This document shows, piece by piece, positions 1-6,948 of a stretch of 12,182 bases of DNA (positions are counted from its first letter, which is position 1; each line of letters starts with the position of its first letter). The notes under the pieces were generated by a model that was not told the DNA's origin, searched no databases, and saw only the letters and a list, made by a program, of their open reading frames with translations. Location of the stretch: NCBI GenBank assembly GCA_028281075.1, contig JANQKO010000097.1, forward strand, positions 1 through 12,182. The letters run 5' to 3'. Made by a program: the position numbers and the translations under genes. This DNA comes from Alphaproteobacteria bacterium. Lineage in GTDB: Bacteria; Pseudomonadota; Alphaproteobacteria; GCA-2731375.

Positions 1-2340
1 GCACCGCCGGCCACGACGCCGGCGCACGCGCAGGCGTCCGGCGCGCCGGCCCGGCTCGCGCAAATGTCCGCCGAACGCAGGTTCGATATCGCGGCCCAGC
101 CGCTCACCACGGCGCTGACCCTGTTCGGTCAGCAGTCCGGCCTTCAGGTCACGGTCCATGGCACCCTGCCCCGGGACATCTCGGCGCCCGAGATCCGCGG
201 CACCATGACCAACGAACAGGCGCTTACCCGCCTGCTCGCCGGCAGCGGCCTGACCTATGTGGTCACGGACGAGACCACGGTCGCGATCGAAAGGCCCGGG
301 CAGAAAACCGATGATGGCGCGATGGTGCTTAATCCGATCACGGTCGAAGGCCAGGCCGAATCAGCCTACGGCCCGGTCATCGGCTACAACGCGGCGCGCA
401 GCGCGACCGCGACCAAAACGGACACGCCGATCATCGATACGCCGGCGGCCATCCAGGTCGTTCCGCGTGAGGTTATCGAGGACCAGGGCGCCAGGCGGCT
501 GGCCGATGTCGTGCGCAACACCAGCAGCGTGCAGATTGGCGGGACCAACGGTAACCGCCAGGACATCTTTCTGATTCGAGGCTTTGGCGCGAGCCGCATC
601 GCCAGGGACGGTTTCCTCTCCGCCCCGTCATTTGGCGATGCCGGGCAACTGGGCCTGGCCAATGTGGAGCGGGTGGAGGTTCTGAAAGGACCGCCGAGCG
701 TCCTGTACGGCCCGGCCGACCCCGGCGGGCTCGTCAATATCGTCACCAAGAAACCGGGCGCCGAGCCGCGTTACAGCATCACCGGACGGGCGGGACGTTT
801 CGATTTCTACAGGAGCGATATCGATGTCAACCAGCCGCTGACGGAAGACGGCAAGCTGCTGGCGCGCTTCAATGCGTCCTATCAGAACACCGACAGTTTC
901 CGGGACCACTTCATCAATTCGGAACGCAGTCAGGTCGCGCCGACGCTGCGCTGGCTTCCGACGTCCCGCACGACGGCCGATCTTGAGCTTGAATACTACA
1001 AGCAGGACCAGCAGTTCGACTACGGCGTGGTTGCCGTTGACGGCAAGGCGCTGGCCCTGCCGCGCGAGCGGTTCCTGGGGGAACCGGGGGATCGTGCCGA
1101 GTCCGACGAGCTTCGGATTCAGGCAAGCGTCGATCATCGGTTCAATGACGATTGGTCGCTCCGGGCCCTGGCGCGCTACTCGGATTCCAGTGCCACGCCG
1201 ACGCAATCGTTTCCGCTCGGACTGGCCGCCGATGGACGCACACTCAACCGGCGTTTCTTCGTGTTCGACCAGGACTATCAGAACTATGCCCTGCAAGCGA
1301 ACTTGACCGGCAAGTTCGAAACGGGTCCGCTGGCGCATCAACTCCTGTTCGGCGCCGATGGCAACCTGACGCGCTTCGAATCAACAAACTTTGCCGCGGA
1401 TCTCGATCCCATCGACATCTTCAATCCGGTTTACGGCGCGACACCGGGTCCGCTCTCGGCGCCGGGCACGCAGGATCGGCGGATCGACTTCTATGGTGTC
1501 TATCTGCAGGACCTGGTCTCGTTCGGCGACCATTGGAAGCTGCTGCTCGGCGGCCGGTACGACACGGCACACACGCGGTTCGCCCGCAACGATGTCAGCG
1601 TCACGGACAAATGGGACCAGGCTTTCTCGCCACGCGCGGGGCTGGTTTATCAGCCGATCGACGACCTGAGTATATATGCAAGCTATACGACGTCATTCCT
1701 GCCGCCCTTGAGCGGCGCGGGCTTCAGCGGCGAGCCATTCGAGCCGGAAGAAGGCGAACAGTTCGAAGCCGGCGTCAAGCGTGACTGGTTCGGTGGCCGG
1801 CTTTCGACGACATTGGCCGCCTATCAGCTCACACGCACGAATGTCTCGACGGCCGATCTCCAGAACCCGGGTTTTTCGATACAGGTCGGCGAGCAGCGCA
1901 GCCGTGGCGTCGAGCTCGACGTCGCCGGTGAGCTGGCGCCGGGATGGCGCGTAACGGGTGCGCTGGCCTACCTCGATACGGAGGTCACCAAGGACAACAC
2001 CCTCCCCGTCGGCAATCAACTCATCAACGCGCCGGAATGGAGCGGCAGTCTTTGGAGCGTGTACGCCTTCCAGGACAATGCCCTGCGCGGGCTCGAAATC
2101 GGCGGCGGCGTCTTCGTGGTCGGCGATCGGAAGGCCGACTTCGCCAACCAGGTCGACGTCGACGGATACGCGCGGATCGATCTGTTTGCCCGATATGGCA
2201 TCAACGACAACATCAGCCTGGCCCTCAACGTCGACAATCTGTTCGACGAAAACTATGTCGAGGGCGTGGTGTTCGGTCCGAACTTCATACAACCAGGCAC
2301 GCCTCGCGCCGTGTTCGGCACGGTCCGGATCAAATTTTGA
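1..2340 (+). CDS. TonB-dependent siderophore receptor with STN domain (5' partial)
   Basis: Outer-membrane receptor for a ferric siderophore, energised by TonB-ExbBD. The frame is open from base 1, and an AHA-Q stretch just upstream of the first internal ATG (position 64) looks like the end of a signal peptide, so the true start lies before the window. Counting from that ATG: residues 5-75 are an STN (secretin/TonB N-terminal) domain beginning RRFDIAAQPL; a likely TonB box lies around 87-95 (VLNPITV); the plug spans about 120-230 with the hallmark stretches DTPAAIQVVP, IRGFGASR, VERVEVLKGP and GGLVNIVTKKP; the rest is a 22-strand-type barrel ending in the aromatic C-terminus VRIKF. An STN domain is the signalling module of FecA/FpvA-type transducers, which normally act with a FecI-type sigma factor and a FecR-type regulator; those would be outside the window. 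The siderophore cannot be told from sequence. No terminator is evident in the 39 bp after the stop. Confidence 0.93.
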   Translation, partial: APPATTPAHAQASGAPARLAQMSAERRFDIAAQPLTTALTLFGQQSGLQVTVHGTLPRDISAPEIRGTMTNEQALTRLLAGSGLTYVVTDETTVAIERPGQKTDDGAMVLNPITVEGQAESAYGPVIGYNAARSATATKTDTPIIDTPAAIQVVPREVIEDQGARRLADVVRNTSSVQIGGTNGNRQDIFLIRGFGASRIARDGFLSAPSFGDAGQLGLANVERVEVLKGPPSVLYGPADPGGLVNIVTKKPGAEPRYSITGRAGRFDFYRSDIDVNQPLTEDGKLLARFNASYQNTDSFRDHFINSERSQVAPTLRWLPTSRTTADLELEYYKQDQQFDYGVVAVDGKALALPRERFLGEPGDRAESDELRIQASVDHRFNDDWSLRALARYSDSSATPTQSFPLGLAADGRTLNRRFFVFDQDYQNYALQANLTGKFETGPLAHQLLFGADGNLTRFESTNFAADLDPIDIFNPVYGATPGPLSAPGTQDRRIDFYGVYLQDLVSFGDHWKLLLGGRYDTAHTRFARNDVSVTDKWDQAFSPRAGLVYQPIDDLSIYASYTTSFLPPLSGAGFSGEPFEPEEGEQFEAGVKRDWFGGRLSTTLAAYQLTRTNVSTADLQNPGFSIQVGEQRSRGVELDVAGELAPGWRVTGALAYLDTEVTKDNTLPVGNQLINAPEWSGSLWSVYAFQDNALRGLEIGGGVFVVGDRKADFANQVDVDGYARIDLFARYGINDNISLALNVDNLFDENYVEGVVFGPNFIQPGTPRAVFGTVRIKF

Positions 2341-2379
2341 AAAGGCCGCGCGGTGCAGGCGGCGGTACCATCGGGATGA

Positions 2380-2706
2380 TCAACCGGATAATGGCGGCAT
2401 AGCCCCTTGCGCCGCCTCGATGGGCCGAATGCGATCCTCGATATCCGGCCACGTGTCACGTTGGGCACGGCGAATATCGTAACCCATCTGCAGGCCAAGC
2501 CAGATATCCGGCGTCGTACCGAAGTATTTTCCGAGACGTAAGGCCGTGTCCGCCGTGATCGCCCGCTTGCCCTGAACAATCTCGTTGATCCGGCCGGGCG
2601 GAACATCGATATCCCGCGCCAGGCGGTTCTGGCTGACACCATGTGGCTTTAGAAATTCCTCCAGCAGGATCTCGCCCGGTGGGATCGGGTCCAGCTTCTG
2701 GCCTAT
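2380..2706 (-). pseudogene. higA: HigA-family antitoxin, no standard start codon (probable decayed antitoxin)
   Basis: Reading the minus strand gives an unbroken 108-codon frame with clear HigA (XRE-type addiction-module antitoxin) character: KLDPIPPGEILLEEFLKP, then a helix-turn-helix SQNRLARDIDVPPGRINEIV, then GKRAITADTALRLGKYFGTT and PDIWLGLQMGYDI. HigA normally neutralises HigB and represses its own operon. The frame meets a stop (2713-2715), and between that stop and the conserved KLDPIP block there is no ATG, GTG or TTG. Where homologues read M-G-x-K, this copy has ATA-GGC-CAG-AAG. An out-of-frame ATG at 2711-2709 is followed after one codon by TAG, which suggests a small indel at the start codon. 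The protein is therefore lost, started from ATA or CTG at low efficiency, or recently inactivated. The fragment of its partner toxin lies just upstream on the same strand. Family identity is from remembered motifs. Confidence 0.8.
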
Positions 2707-2728
2707 CCCATGTCATTTCGAATGCGCC

Positions 2729-2905
2729 TCAACCCTCGTGATCGTCGACGATCTCGACATCGCCGGCGTCACCACCCCGCCAATGAAAGCAAATTCGCCA
2801 CCGATCGTTGATGCGAATGCTATGCTGGTCCGCGCGACCACGGCGCAATCCCTCAAACCTGTTTCCCGGCGGCGCGCGTAGACCTTCACCGCAGCACGTT
2901 GCATG
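2729..2905 (-). pseudogene. higB: HigB toxin, C-terminal fragment only
   Basis: The minus-strand frame encodes 58 residues, including LRAPPGNRFEGL, SIRINDRWRICF and DVEIVDDHEG, before TGA. These match the C-terminal two thirds of HigB/RelE-fold mRNA interferases, in which the R-I-N-D-x-W-R-I-C-F strand carries active-site residues. A full HigB is about 90-95 residues. Here the frame hits TGA at 2908-2906, and no HigB-like N-terminus can be read in any minus-strand frame further upstream, where the EamA transporter gene begins. The toxin is therefore 5'-truncated with no start codon. The gap to the higA stop-bounded frame is only about 20 nt, the usual higB-higA order and spacing. Together with the damaged antitoxin start, this is the relic of a type II toxin-antitoxin locus. 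It may also hold the promoter of the transporter gene on the other strand. Confidence 0.8.
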
Positions 2906-2925
2906 TCAACCAACATGGCCATCAC

Positions 2926-3840
2926 GTGACCACCGAAGCGACAGGACGCCAGCGCGCGGGTGGCGTGCGCGGGCTCAGCGTGGCCACGGGCCGCGGCATC
3001 GTCTACATGATCGTCGGCTGCGCGCTGCTGACGCTGAACGACGCCCTGGTGAAGTGGACGACCGCGGGCTATCCGGTCGGCCAGATCCTGTTCGTGCGCG
3101 GCGGCTTCGTGTTCCTGCCGATCGCCTTCCTGATCTGGCGCATGGGCGGCCTCGGCGTGCTGCGCGTGCACAATCACGGCGGCCAGGCGCTGCGCGCCAT
3201 GCTGGTCGTGGTCGCGACCTTCCTGTTCATTACCGGCCTCAGCCTGCTGCCGCTGGCCGACGCCATCGCCATCGCCTTCGCCGGGCCGCTGATCGCCACC
3301 GCCCTGGCGCCGTTCCTGCTGGGCGAGAAGGTCGGCTGGCGGCGCTGGTCGGCGGTCATCGTCGGCTTCGGCGGCGTCCTGCTGATGGCCCGGCCCAGCG
3401 GCAACGTCGTCGCCTGGGCCGTGCTGCTGCCGCTGGGCGCGACGATCTGCGGCGCGCTGCGCGACCTCCTGACCCGCCGCATCGCCGCCACGGAATCGTC
3501 CGTCGGCATCCTGTTCTACACCACGACCGCGGTCACCATCGCCGGCGGCGTCAGCTTGGCCCATTACGGCTGGACGCCCATGCCCTGGCAGGACGCCGGC
3601 ATCCTGGCGCTGGCGGCGCTGTTCATGGCCGCCGCCCACTACCTGCAGATCGAGGCCTTCCGCTTCGCCGAGGCCACCGCCGTCACGCCCTACCGCTATA
3701 CGTCGATGGTCTGGGCGATCCTGTTCGGCTACCTGATCTGGAGCCACCTGCCGAGCGGCGGCATGCTGGCCGGCGCCGTCCTGGTGATCGGCAGCGGCCT
3801 CTACATCTGGCACCGCGAGCGGCGGCTCAAGGGCTCGTAG
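2926..3840 (+). CDS. DMT-superfamily (EamA) transporter
   Basis: Inner-membrane drug/metabolite transporter of about 304 residues, the usual length of a two-repeat, ten-helix EamA protein. From the GTG at 2926, hydrophobic segments begin near residue 24 and recur to the end. Repeat 1 shows LNDALVKW, then LPLADAIAIAFAGPLIATALAPFLLGEK, the EamA signature, followed by GFGGVLLMARP. Repeat 2 shows EAFRFAEATAVTPYRYTSMVWAILFG. The C-terminus is basic (WHRERRLKGS), suggesting a cytoplasmic end. The substrate is not predictable. The start is uncertain: TTG 2899 and GTGs at 2926, 2965 and 2980 are all in frame and none has a convincing Shine-Dalgarno. I prefer 2926 because MTTEATGRQR looks like a natural hydrophilic N-terminus. 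The 5' end abuts the truncated higB, and the 3' end overlaps the convergent TPR gene by 14 nt. Confidence 0.88.
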   Translation: MTTEATGRQRAGGVRGLSVATGRGIVYMIVGCALLTLNDALVKWTTAGYPVGQILFVRGGFVFLPIAFLIWRMGGLGVLRVHNHGGQALRAMLVVVATFLFITGLSLLPLADAIAIAFAGPLIATALAPFLLGEKVGWRRWSAVIVGFGGVLLMARPSGNVVAWAVLLPLGATICGALRDLLTRRIAATESSVGILFYTTTAVTIAGGVSLAHYGWTPMPWQDAGILALAALFMAAAHYLQIEAFRFAEATAVTPYRYTSMVWAILFGYLIWSHLPSGGMLAGAVLVIGSGLYIWHRERRLKGS

Positions 3841-5539
3841 GCACCACGTCGAAGGCGACGCTGATGCGCTCCTGGTCGGATTCGAACGGGATCGTGCGGT
3901 GCCAGAAATAGGACGGGAACAGCAGCATGGCGCCGGCTTCCGGCCGGATCATCCGCGTTCGCGCCAGCGCCCGGTTGCCGCCGCCGGCATCGCCGACGTT
4001 GGAGGCGCCGAACTCGATGAAGCCGGCCGGGGCCTCGGCCGCGGCCGCCACGGCGTCCGGCAGCGCGACATAGTAGACGCCGCTGATGAAGCCGCTGGGA
4101 TGGTTGTGCGGGCTCTGGTGGCCGCCCCGGCGCAGCACCACGCCCCAGACCACCAGGCGCCAGTCCATGGGCGGGTCGCGAAAGTAGGCGTAGGCGGCGT
4201 CCGCCACCTGTCGCGACAGGTAATCCGCCGCCGCGGCGCGCACCATGCCGTCGAAGGCGCGGACCACCGGCGCCGCGTCGCCGGCGATATCGAGCGTCTG
4301 GCTGCCGAGCGTCGTCGACCGGCCGGGGCGGTCCCAGAGCAGCGACTCGTGGCCGCGCACATGGGCCGCCAACGCCCGGTTGAACGCCTCGATGCCGCCG
4401 AAGCCGTCCACGGCCTGGAAGTCCCGACGGCCGAGCAGCCGGTCGTAATCGAACATTCGCGCCACGTCGGCCGCGCGCCCGAGGTCGCCATAGACCAGTC
4501 CCAGCGTCGCGTGCGCCCGGACGTAGCGCGGATTGATCGCGATCGCCCGTTCCAGGGACTCGCGCGCCGCCTCGGGCCGGCCACGGCGCTGCTGGGCCAG
4601 GCCGAGGTGATAATGCGCGTTGGCGAAGCCCGGATCGATGGCGACGGCCCGCGCGCAGGCCGTCACCGCGTCGTCGGGCCGGTCCAGCTCGACATAGGTC
4701 CAGCCCAGGTTCGACCAGACCGCCGCGTTCCGTCCGTCCTTCGCCAGCGCCTGTTCATAGGCCACGGCCGAGCCGGCGAAATCACCGGCATCGCCCAGCG
4801 CGTTGGCGAGCGCGGCCAGCGCCGCCGCATCCCCGCCGGCCCGCCGATAGGCCGCGATCGCCGCCGGCAGGTCGCCGAGCTCGCGCCGCGCGTGCCCCAG
4901 CGCCAGGGCCGCGGCGGCATGGTCCGGGCGCAGCGCCAGCGCGGTCTCGAACGCCGCGACCGCGGCCGGCAGGTCACCCGCCAGCCGCGCCATGTTGCCG
5001 AGACCGAGCCGGGCCTCGACCGATTCCGGATTGGCCGCCACCGCCCGCCGATAGGCCTCGCGCGCGTCGTCATGCGCCCCACGTCCGGCCAGCAGGCCGG
5101 CAAGGTTGAACGCGGCCCCGGCATGTTCCGGCCGCAGGCCGAGGACCCGGCGGTAGGCGTCTTCGGCTTCGCCATTGCGTCCGAGCGCGGCGGCGGTGTT
5201 GCCGAGATTGAACCAGGCGCCGGCATGTCCCGGTGCCTGGTCCACGGCCGCGCGAAAGGCCGATGCCGCCTCGTCCAAGCGGCCGGCCGCCTTGTAGGCG
5301 CTGCCGAGATTGACCCGGATGGCGGGATCAGCGGGATGGGCCGCGCTGGCGGCGGAGAGCAGCGTCAGCGCCTCGTCCGCCTGGCCCCGGCGGAGCGCGA
5401 TGGTGCCGGCCAGGTGCAGGACGGCCGGATTGTCCGGCGCCGCCGCGCGGAGCGCATGACAGATCTCGGCCGCCGTATCCAGACGGCCGGACCGGAACGC
5501 CGCCACCGCGGCCTGGAACTGTGCCTGTGCGTCCTGCAT
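3827..5539 (-). CDS. TPR-repeat protein with C-terminal putative 2OG-Fe(II) oxygenase domain
   Basis: A protein of about 570 residues in two parts. Roughly residues 1-360 are about ten tandem 34-residue tetratricopeptide repeats, with the W-x-x-L-G-x and A-x-x-x-Y/F-x-x-A-l-x-l-x-P pattern (for example AWFNLGNTAAALGRNGEAE), a helical scaffold for protein binding. The last 190 residues resemble the 'putative 2OG-Fe(II) oxygenase' family (PF13759 type): GGHQSPHNHPSGFISGVYYV in the middle and LLFPSYFWHRTIPF followed by RISVAFDV at the end. By analogy, the HNH histidines (about 478/480) and the later His (about 547) would bind iron and Arg (about 558) would bind 2-oxoglutarate. No signal peptide is seen, so it is probably cytosolic. 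The substrate is unknown; a protein bound by the TPRs is a reasonable inference. ATG 5539 is chosen over in-frame GTG 5554 because the first TPR helix starts right after it. Neither has a clear ribosome site. Confidence 0.85.
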   Translation of the reverse strand: MQDAQAQFQAAVAAFRSGRLDTAAEICHALRAAAPDNPAVLHLAGTIALRRGQADEALTLLSAASAAHPADPAIRVNLGSAYKAAGRLDEAASAFRAAVDQAPGHAGAWFNLGNTAAALGRNGEAEDAYRRVLGLRPEHAGAAFNLAGLLAGRGAHDDAREAYRRAVAANPESVEARLGLGNMARLAGDLPAAVAAFETALALRPDHAAAALALGHARRELGDLPAAIAAYRRAGGDAAALAALANALGDAGDFAGSAVAYEQALAKDGRNAAVWSNLGWTYVELDRPDDAVTACARAVAIDPGFANAHYHLGLAQQRRGRPEAARESLERAIAINPRYVRAHATLGLVYGDLGRAADVARMFDYDRLLGRRDFQAVDGFGGIEAFNRALAAHVRGHESLLWDRPGRSTTLGSQTLDIAGDAAPVVRAFDGMVRAAAADYLSRQVADAAYAYFRDPPMDWRLVVWGVVLRRGGHQSPHNHPSGFISGVYYVALPDAVAAAAEAPAGFIEFGASNVGDAGGGNRALARTRMIRPEAGAMLLFPSYFWHRTIPFESDQERISVAFDVVPTSP

Positions 5540-5566
5540 GCGGTTCGATGTCACCGTTGAGACGTT

Positions 5567-5594
5567 TGAAAATGGGCCTGTCGGCCCATTTTCA
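5567..5594. repeat. 12-bp perfect inverted repeat upstream of the TPR-oxygenase gene
   Basis: TGAAAATGGGCC (5567-5578) is followed by a TGTC loop and its exact reverse complement (5583-5594). It sits 28-55 nt upstream of the TPR gene start and has no U-tract that would make it a typical intrinsic terminator. A further direct copy of the half-site core (AAAATGGG at 5644-5651) lies 50 bp away. It could be an operator for the TPR gene or a leader hairpin in its mRNA; nothing in the sequence decides between them. Confidence 0.6.
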
Positions 5595-5672
5595 CGGCCT
5601 TGCCGGCCCGCTCAAACAAGCGCTTATACCTCAGACGAACGCCAAAATGGGGTGATTTGACGCATACGGCGG

Positions 5673-5802
5673 TCTAGCGCGTTTTCCGCTCACGCGGAAT
5701 CTGGACCGGCCCGCTCCCCCACCCGGCCCCCCCTAGGACACTGCCGTTGGGTGGCCGGGCGGGGGAGCGGGCCGGTGCCGTACGAACGAAAAATGCGCTA
5801 GA
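5673..5802. repeat. 130-bp palindromic intergenic element (MITE- or REP-like)
   Basis: The element is bounded by 8-bp terminal inverted repeats, TCTAGCGC (5673-5680) and GCGCTAGA (5795-5802), continued by T-rich and A-rich flanks that also pair. Inside are a short hairpin TTCCGC-TCAC-GCGGAA (5684-5699) and a strong 24-bp inverted repeat, 5705-5728 against 5753-5776, with a single A/C mismatch and a 24-nt loop. The terminal motif followed by GTTTTCCGCT resembles a dispersed intergenic repeat I remember from Rhodospirillales genomes. It carries no gene. It lies 39 bp before the epimerase start codon, so it would be in the leader or promoter of that gene. Confidence 0.6.
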
Positions 5803-5841
5803 TTGCCGCCGCCATTCAACGATTCAGGTGCACCGACCCAG

Positions 5842-6819
5842 ATGTCCGTATTGGTCACCGGCGCCGCCGGCTTCATCGGCTATCACGTCACCCAGGCGCC
5901 GCTGGACCGCGGCGAGCGGGTCATCGGCGTCGACAACGTCAACGACTATTATGACGTCGGGCTGAAGCGGGCGCGGCTGGCGCAGCTCGCCGGCCGCGAC
6001 GGGTTCGGCTTCCGGGAGCTCGACATCGCCGACCGGACGGCGCTGGCGGCGTCCGTCGCGGATGCCCGGATCGACGGCATCGTGCACCTGGCGGCGCAGG
6101 CGGGCGTGCGCTATTCGCTGGAGAACCCCTTCGCCTACGTGCACAGCAACCTGGTCGGCCATATGTCGATGCTGGAGCTGCAGCGCGGCCTGCCCGACTG
6201 CCGGCACATGGTCTATGCCAGCTCGAGCTCGGTCTATGGCGGCAACACCAAGCTGCCGTTCGCCGAAAGCGACCGCGTCGACCATCCGGTCTCGCTCTAC
6301 GCCGCGACCAAGAAGTCGGACGAGCTGCTGTCGCATGCCTATAGCGATCTCTACCGGCTGCCGCAGACGGGCCTGCGCTTCTTCACGGTCTACGGCCCCT
6401 GGGGCCGGCCCGACATGGCGATGTGGATCTTCACCAAGGCGATCACCGAGGGCAAGCCGATCCAGGTCTTCAACCATGGCGACATGCGGCGCGACTTCAC
6501 CTATGTGGACGACATCGTCGCCGGCGTGCTGGCGGCGCTCGACAGCCCGCCGGCCGACGACGGCGCGGCGCCGCACCGGCTCTACAATATCGGCAATCAC
6601 CGGTCGGAATCGCTGCTGTACATGATCGAGGTGCTGGAGCGGGCGCTGGGCCGGGAGGCCGAGAAGATCATGGCGCCGATGCAGCCGGGCGACGTCAAGG
6701 ACACCTATGCCGACATCGACGCGATCAGCCGCGACCTGGGCTACCGGCCGACGACGCCCATCGACGTCGGCATTCCCAAATTCATCGCCTGGTACAAGGA
6801 CCATCACGGGCTGAGCTGA
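5842..6819 (+). CDS. UDP-glucuronate 4-epimerase (extended SDR family)
   Basis: Interconverts UDP-glucuronate and UDP-galacturonate, supplying galacturonic acid for lipopolysaccharide or capsule; cytosolic. It has 325 residues, normal for the family. The N-terminal Rossmann motif is TGAAGFIGYH (6-15), the NAD-ribose-binding acidic residue follows in IGVDNVNDYYD, the catalytic serine cluster is ASSSSVYG (126-133), and the Y-x-x-x-K pair is Y153/K157 in YAATKKSDE. VNDYYDVGLKRARL, FTVYGPWGRPDMAM and NHGDMRRDFTYVDDI are the signatures of the CapI/LpsL branch rather than GalE. ATG 5842 is chosen because SVLVTGAAG starts the first beta strand; AGGTG 14 nt upstream is a weak ribosome site. Residue 20 is proline (QAPLDRGE), where a leucine is usual in the first helix. 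No polysaccharide genes adjoin it, so it appears to stand alone. Confidence 0.92.
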   Translation: MSVLVTGAAGFIGYHVTQAPLDRGERVIGVDNVNDYYDVGLKRARLAQLAGRDGFGFRELDIADRTALAASVADARIDGIVHLAAQAGVRYSLENPFAYVHSNLVGHMSMLELQRGLPDCRHMVYASSSSVYGGNTKLPFAESDRVDHPVSLYAATKKSDELLSHAYSDLYRLPQTGLRFFTVYGPWGRPDMAMWIFTKAITEGKPIQVFNHGDMRRDFTYVDDIVAGVLAALDSPPADDGAAPHRLYNIGNHRSESLLYMIEVLERALGREAEKIMAPMQPGDVKDTYADIDAISRDLGYRPTTPIDVGIPKFIAWYKDHHGLS

Positions 6820-6854
6820 GCGGCCGCCGGCGACGGATCGGAGGCATTGCTGAC

Positions 6855-6882
6855 TTGACAACTCGGTTTTTGCCGATAGAAT
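6855..6882 (+). promoter_or_regulatory. Predicted sigma70-like promoter of the abiE operon
   Basis: TTGACA (6855-6860) is a perfect -35 hexamer. After 16 bp comes TAGAAT (6877-6882), five of six to the -10 consensus. Transcription would start near 6889-6890, inside the left arm of the large palindrome, so an operator there would block initiation. It is the best consensus promoter I noticed by eye in the window and points at abiEi. Confidence 0.65.
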
Positions 6883-6883
6883 G

Positions 6884-6941
6884 CCGGTCGTCAGACAAGA
6901 GGCTATGTCCCTAAGGACATAGCCTCTTGTCTGACGACCGG
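6884..6941. promoter_or_regulatory. 27-bp perfect inverted repeat, probable AbiEi operator or leader hairpin
   Basis: The arm 6884-6910 (begins CCGGTCGTCAGAC, ends GGCTATGTCC) is the exact reverse complement of 6915-6941, separated by CTAA. It starts one base after the -10 box and ends 7 nt before the abiEi ATG. AbiEi antitoxins are known to repress their operon by binding inverted repeats at the promoter, so operator is the first reading. If transcription starts near 6889, most of the leader is one perfect stem of about 22 bp and no Shine-Dalgarno lies in the 7 free bases, so a role in RNA stability or translation control is also possible. It is not a canonical terminator because no T-run follows. 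Confidence 0.75.
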
Positions 6942-6948
6942 ACGACTC

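Noticed and set aside
2456..2716. Minus-strand 86-codon frame starting ATG at 2716
   Set aside because: It is frame-shifted relative to the HigA-like frame through the same DNA and has no recognisable family.
2713..3813. Long minus-strand open frame opposite the EamA transporter
   Set aside because: Its Asp/Gln/His/Arg-rich sequence has no structure, while the plus strand encodes a canonical membrane protein. The true minus-strand content here is only the HigB fragment, in another frame.
3899..5560. Long plus-strand open frame (553 codons) opposite the TPR gene
   Set aside because: Low-complexity Arg/Gly/His composition, and the minus strand shows regular TPRs and an oxygenase-like domain.
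5747..5965. Plus-strand 72-codon frame overlapping the epimerase start
   Set aside because: It begins inside the palindromic element and is out of frame with the epimerase; no plausible product.
6884..6941. The abiE palindrome as an intrinsic terminator for the epimerase
   Set aside because: No T-run follows the stem, and it sits downstream of a strong promoter and only 7 nt before a start codon.
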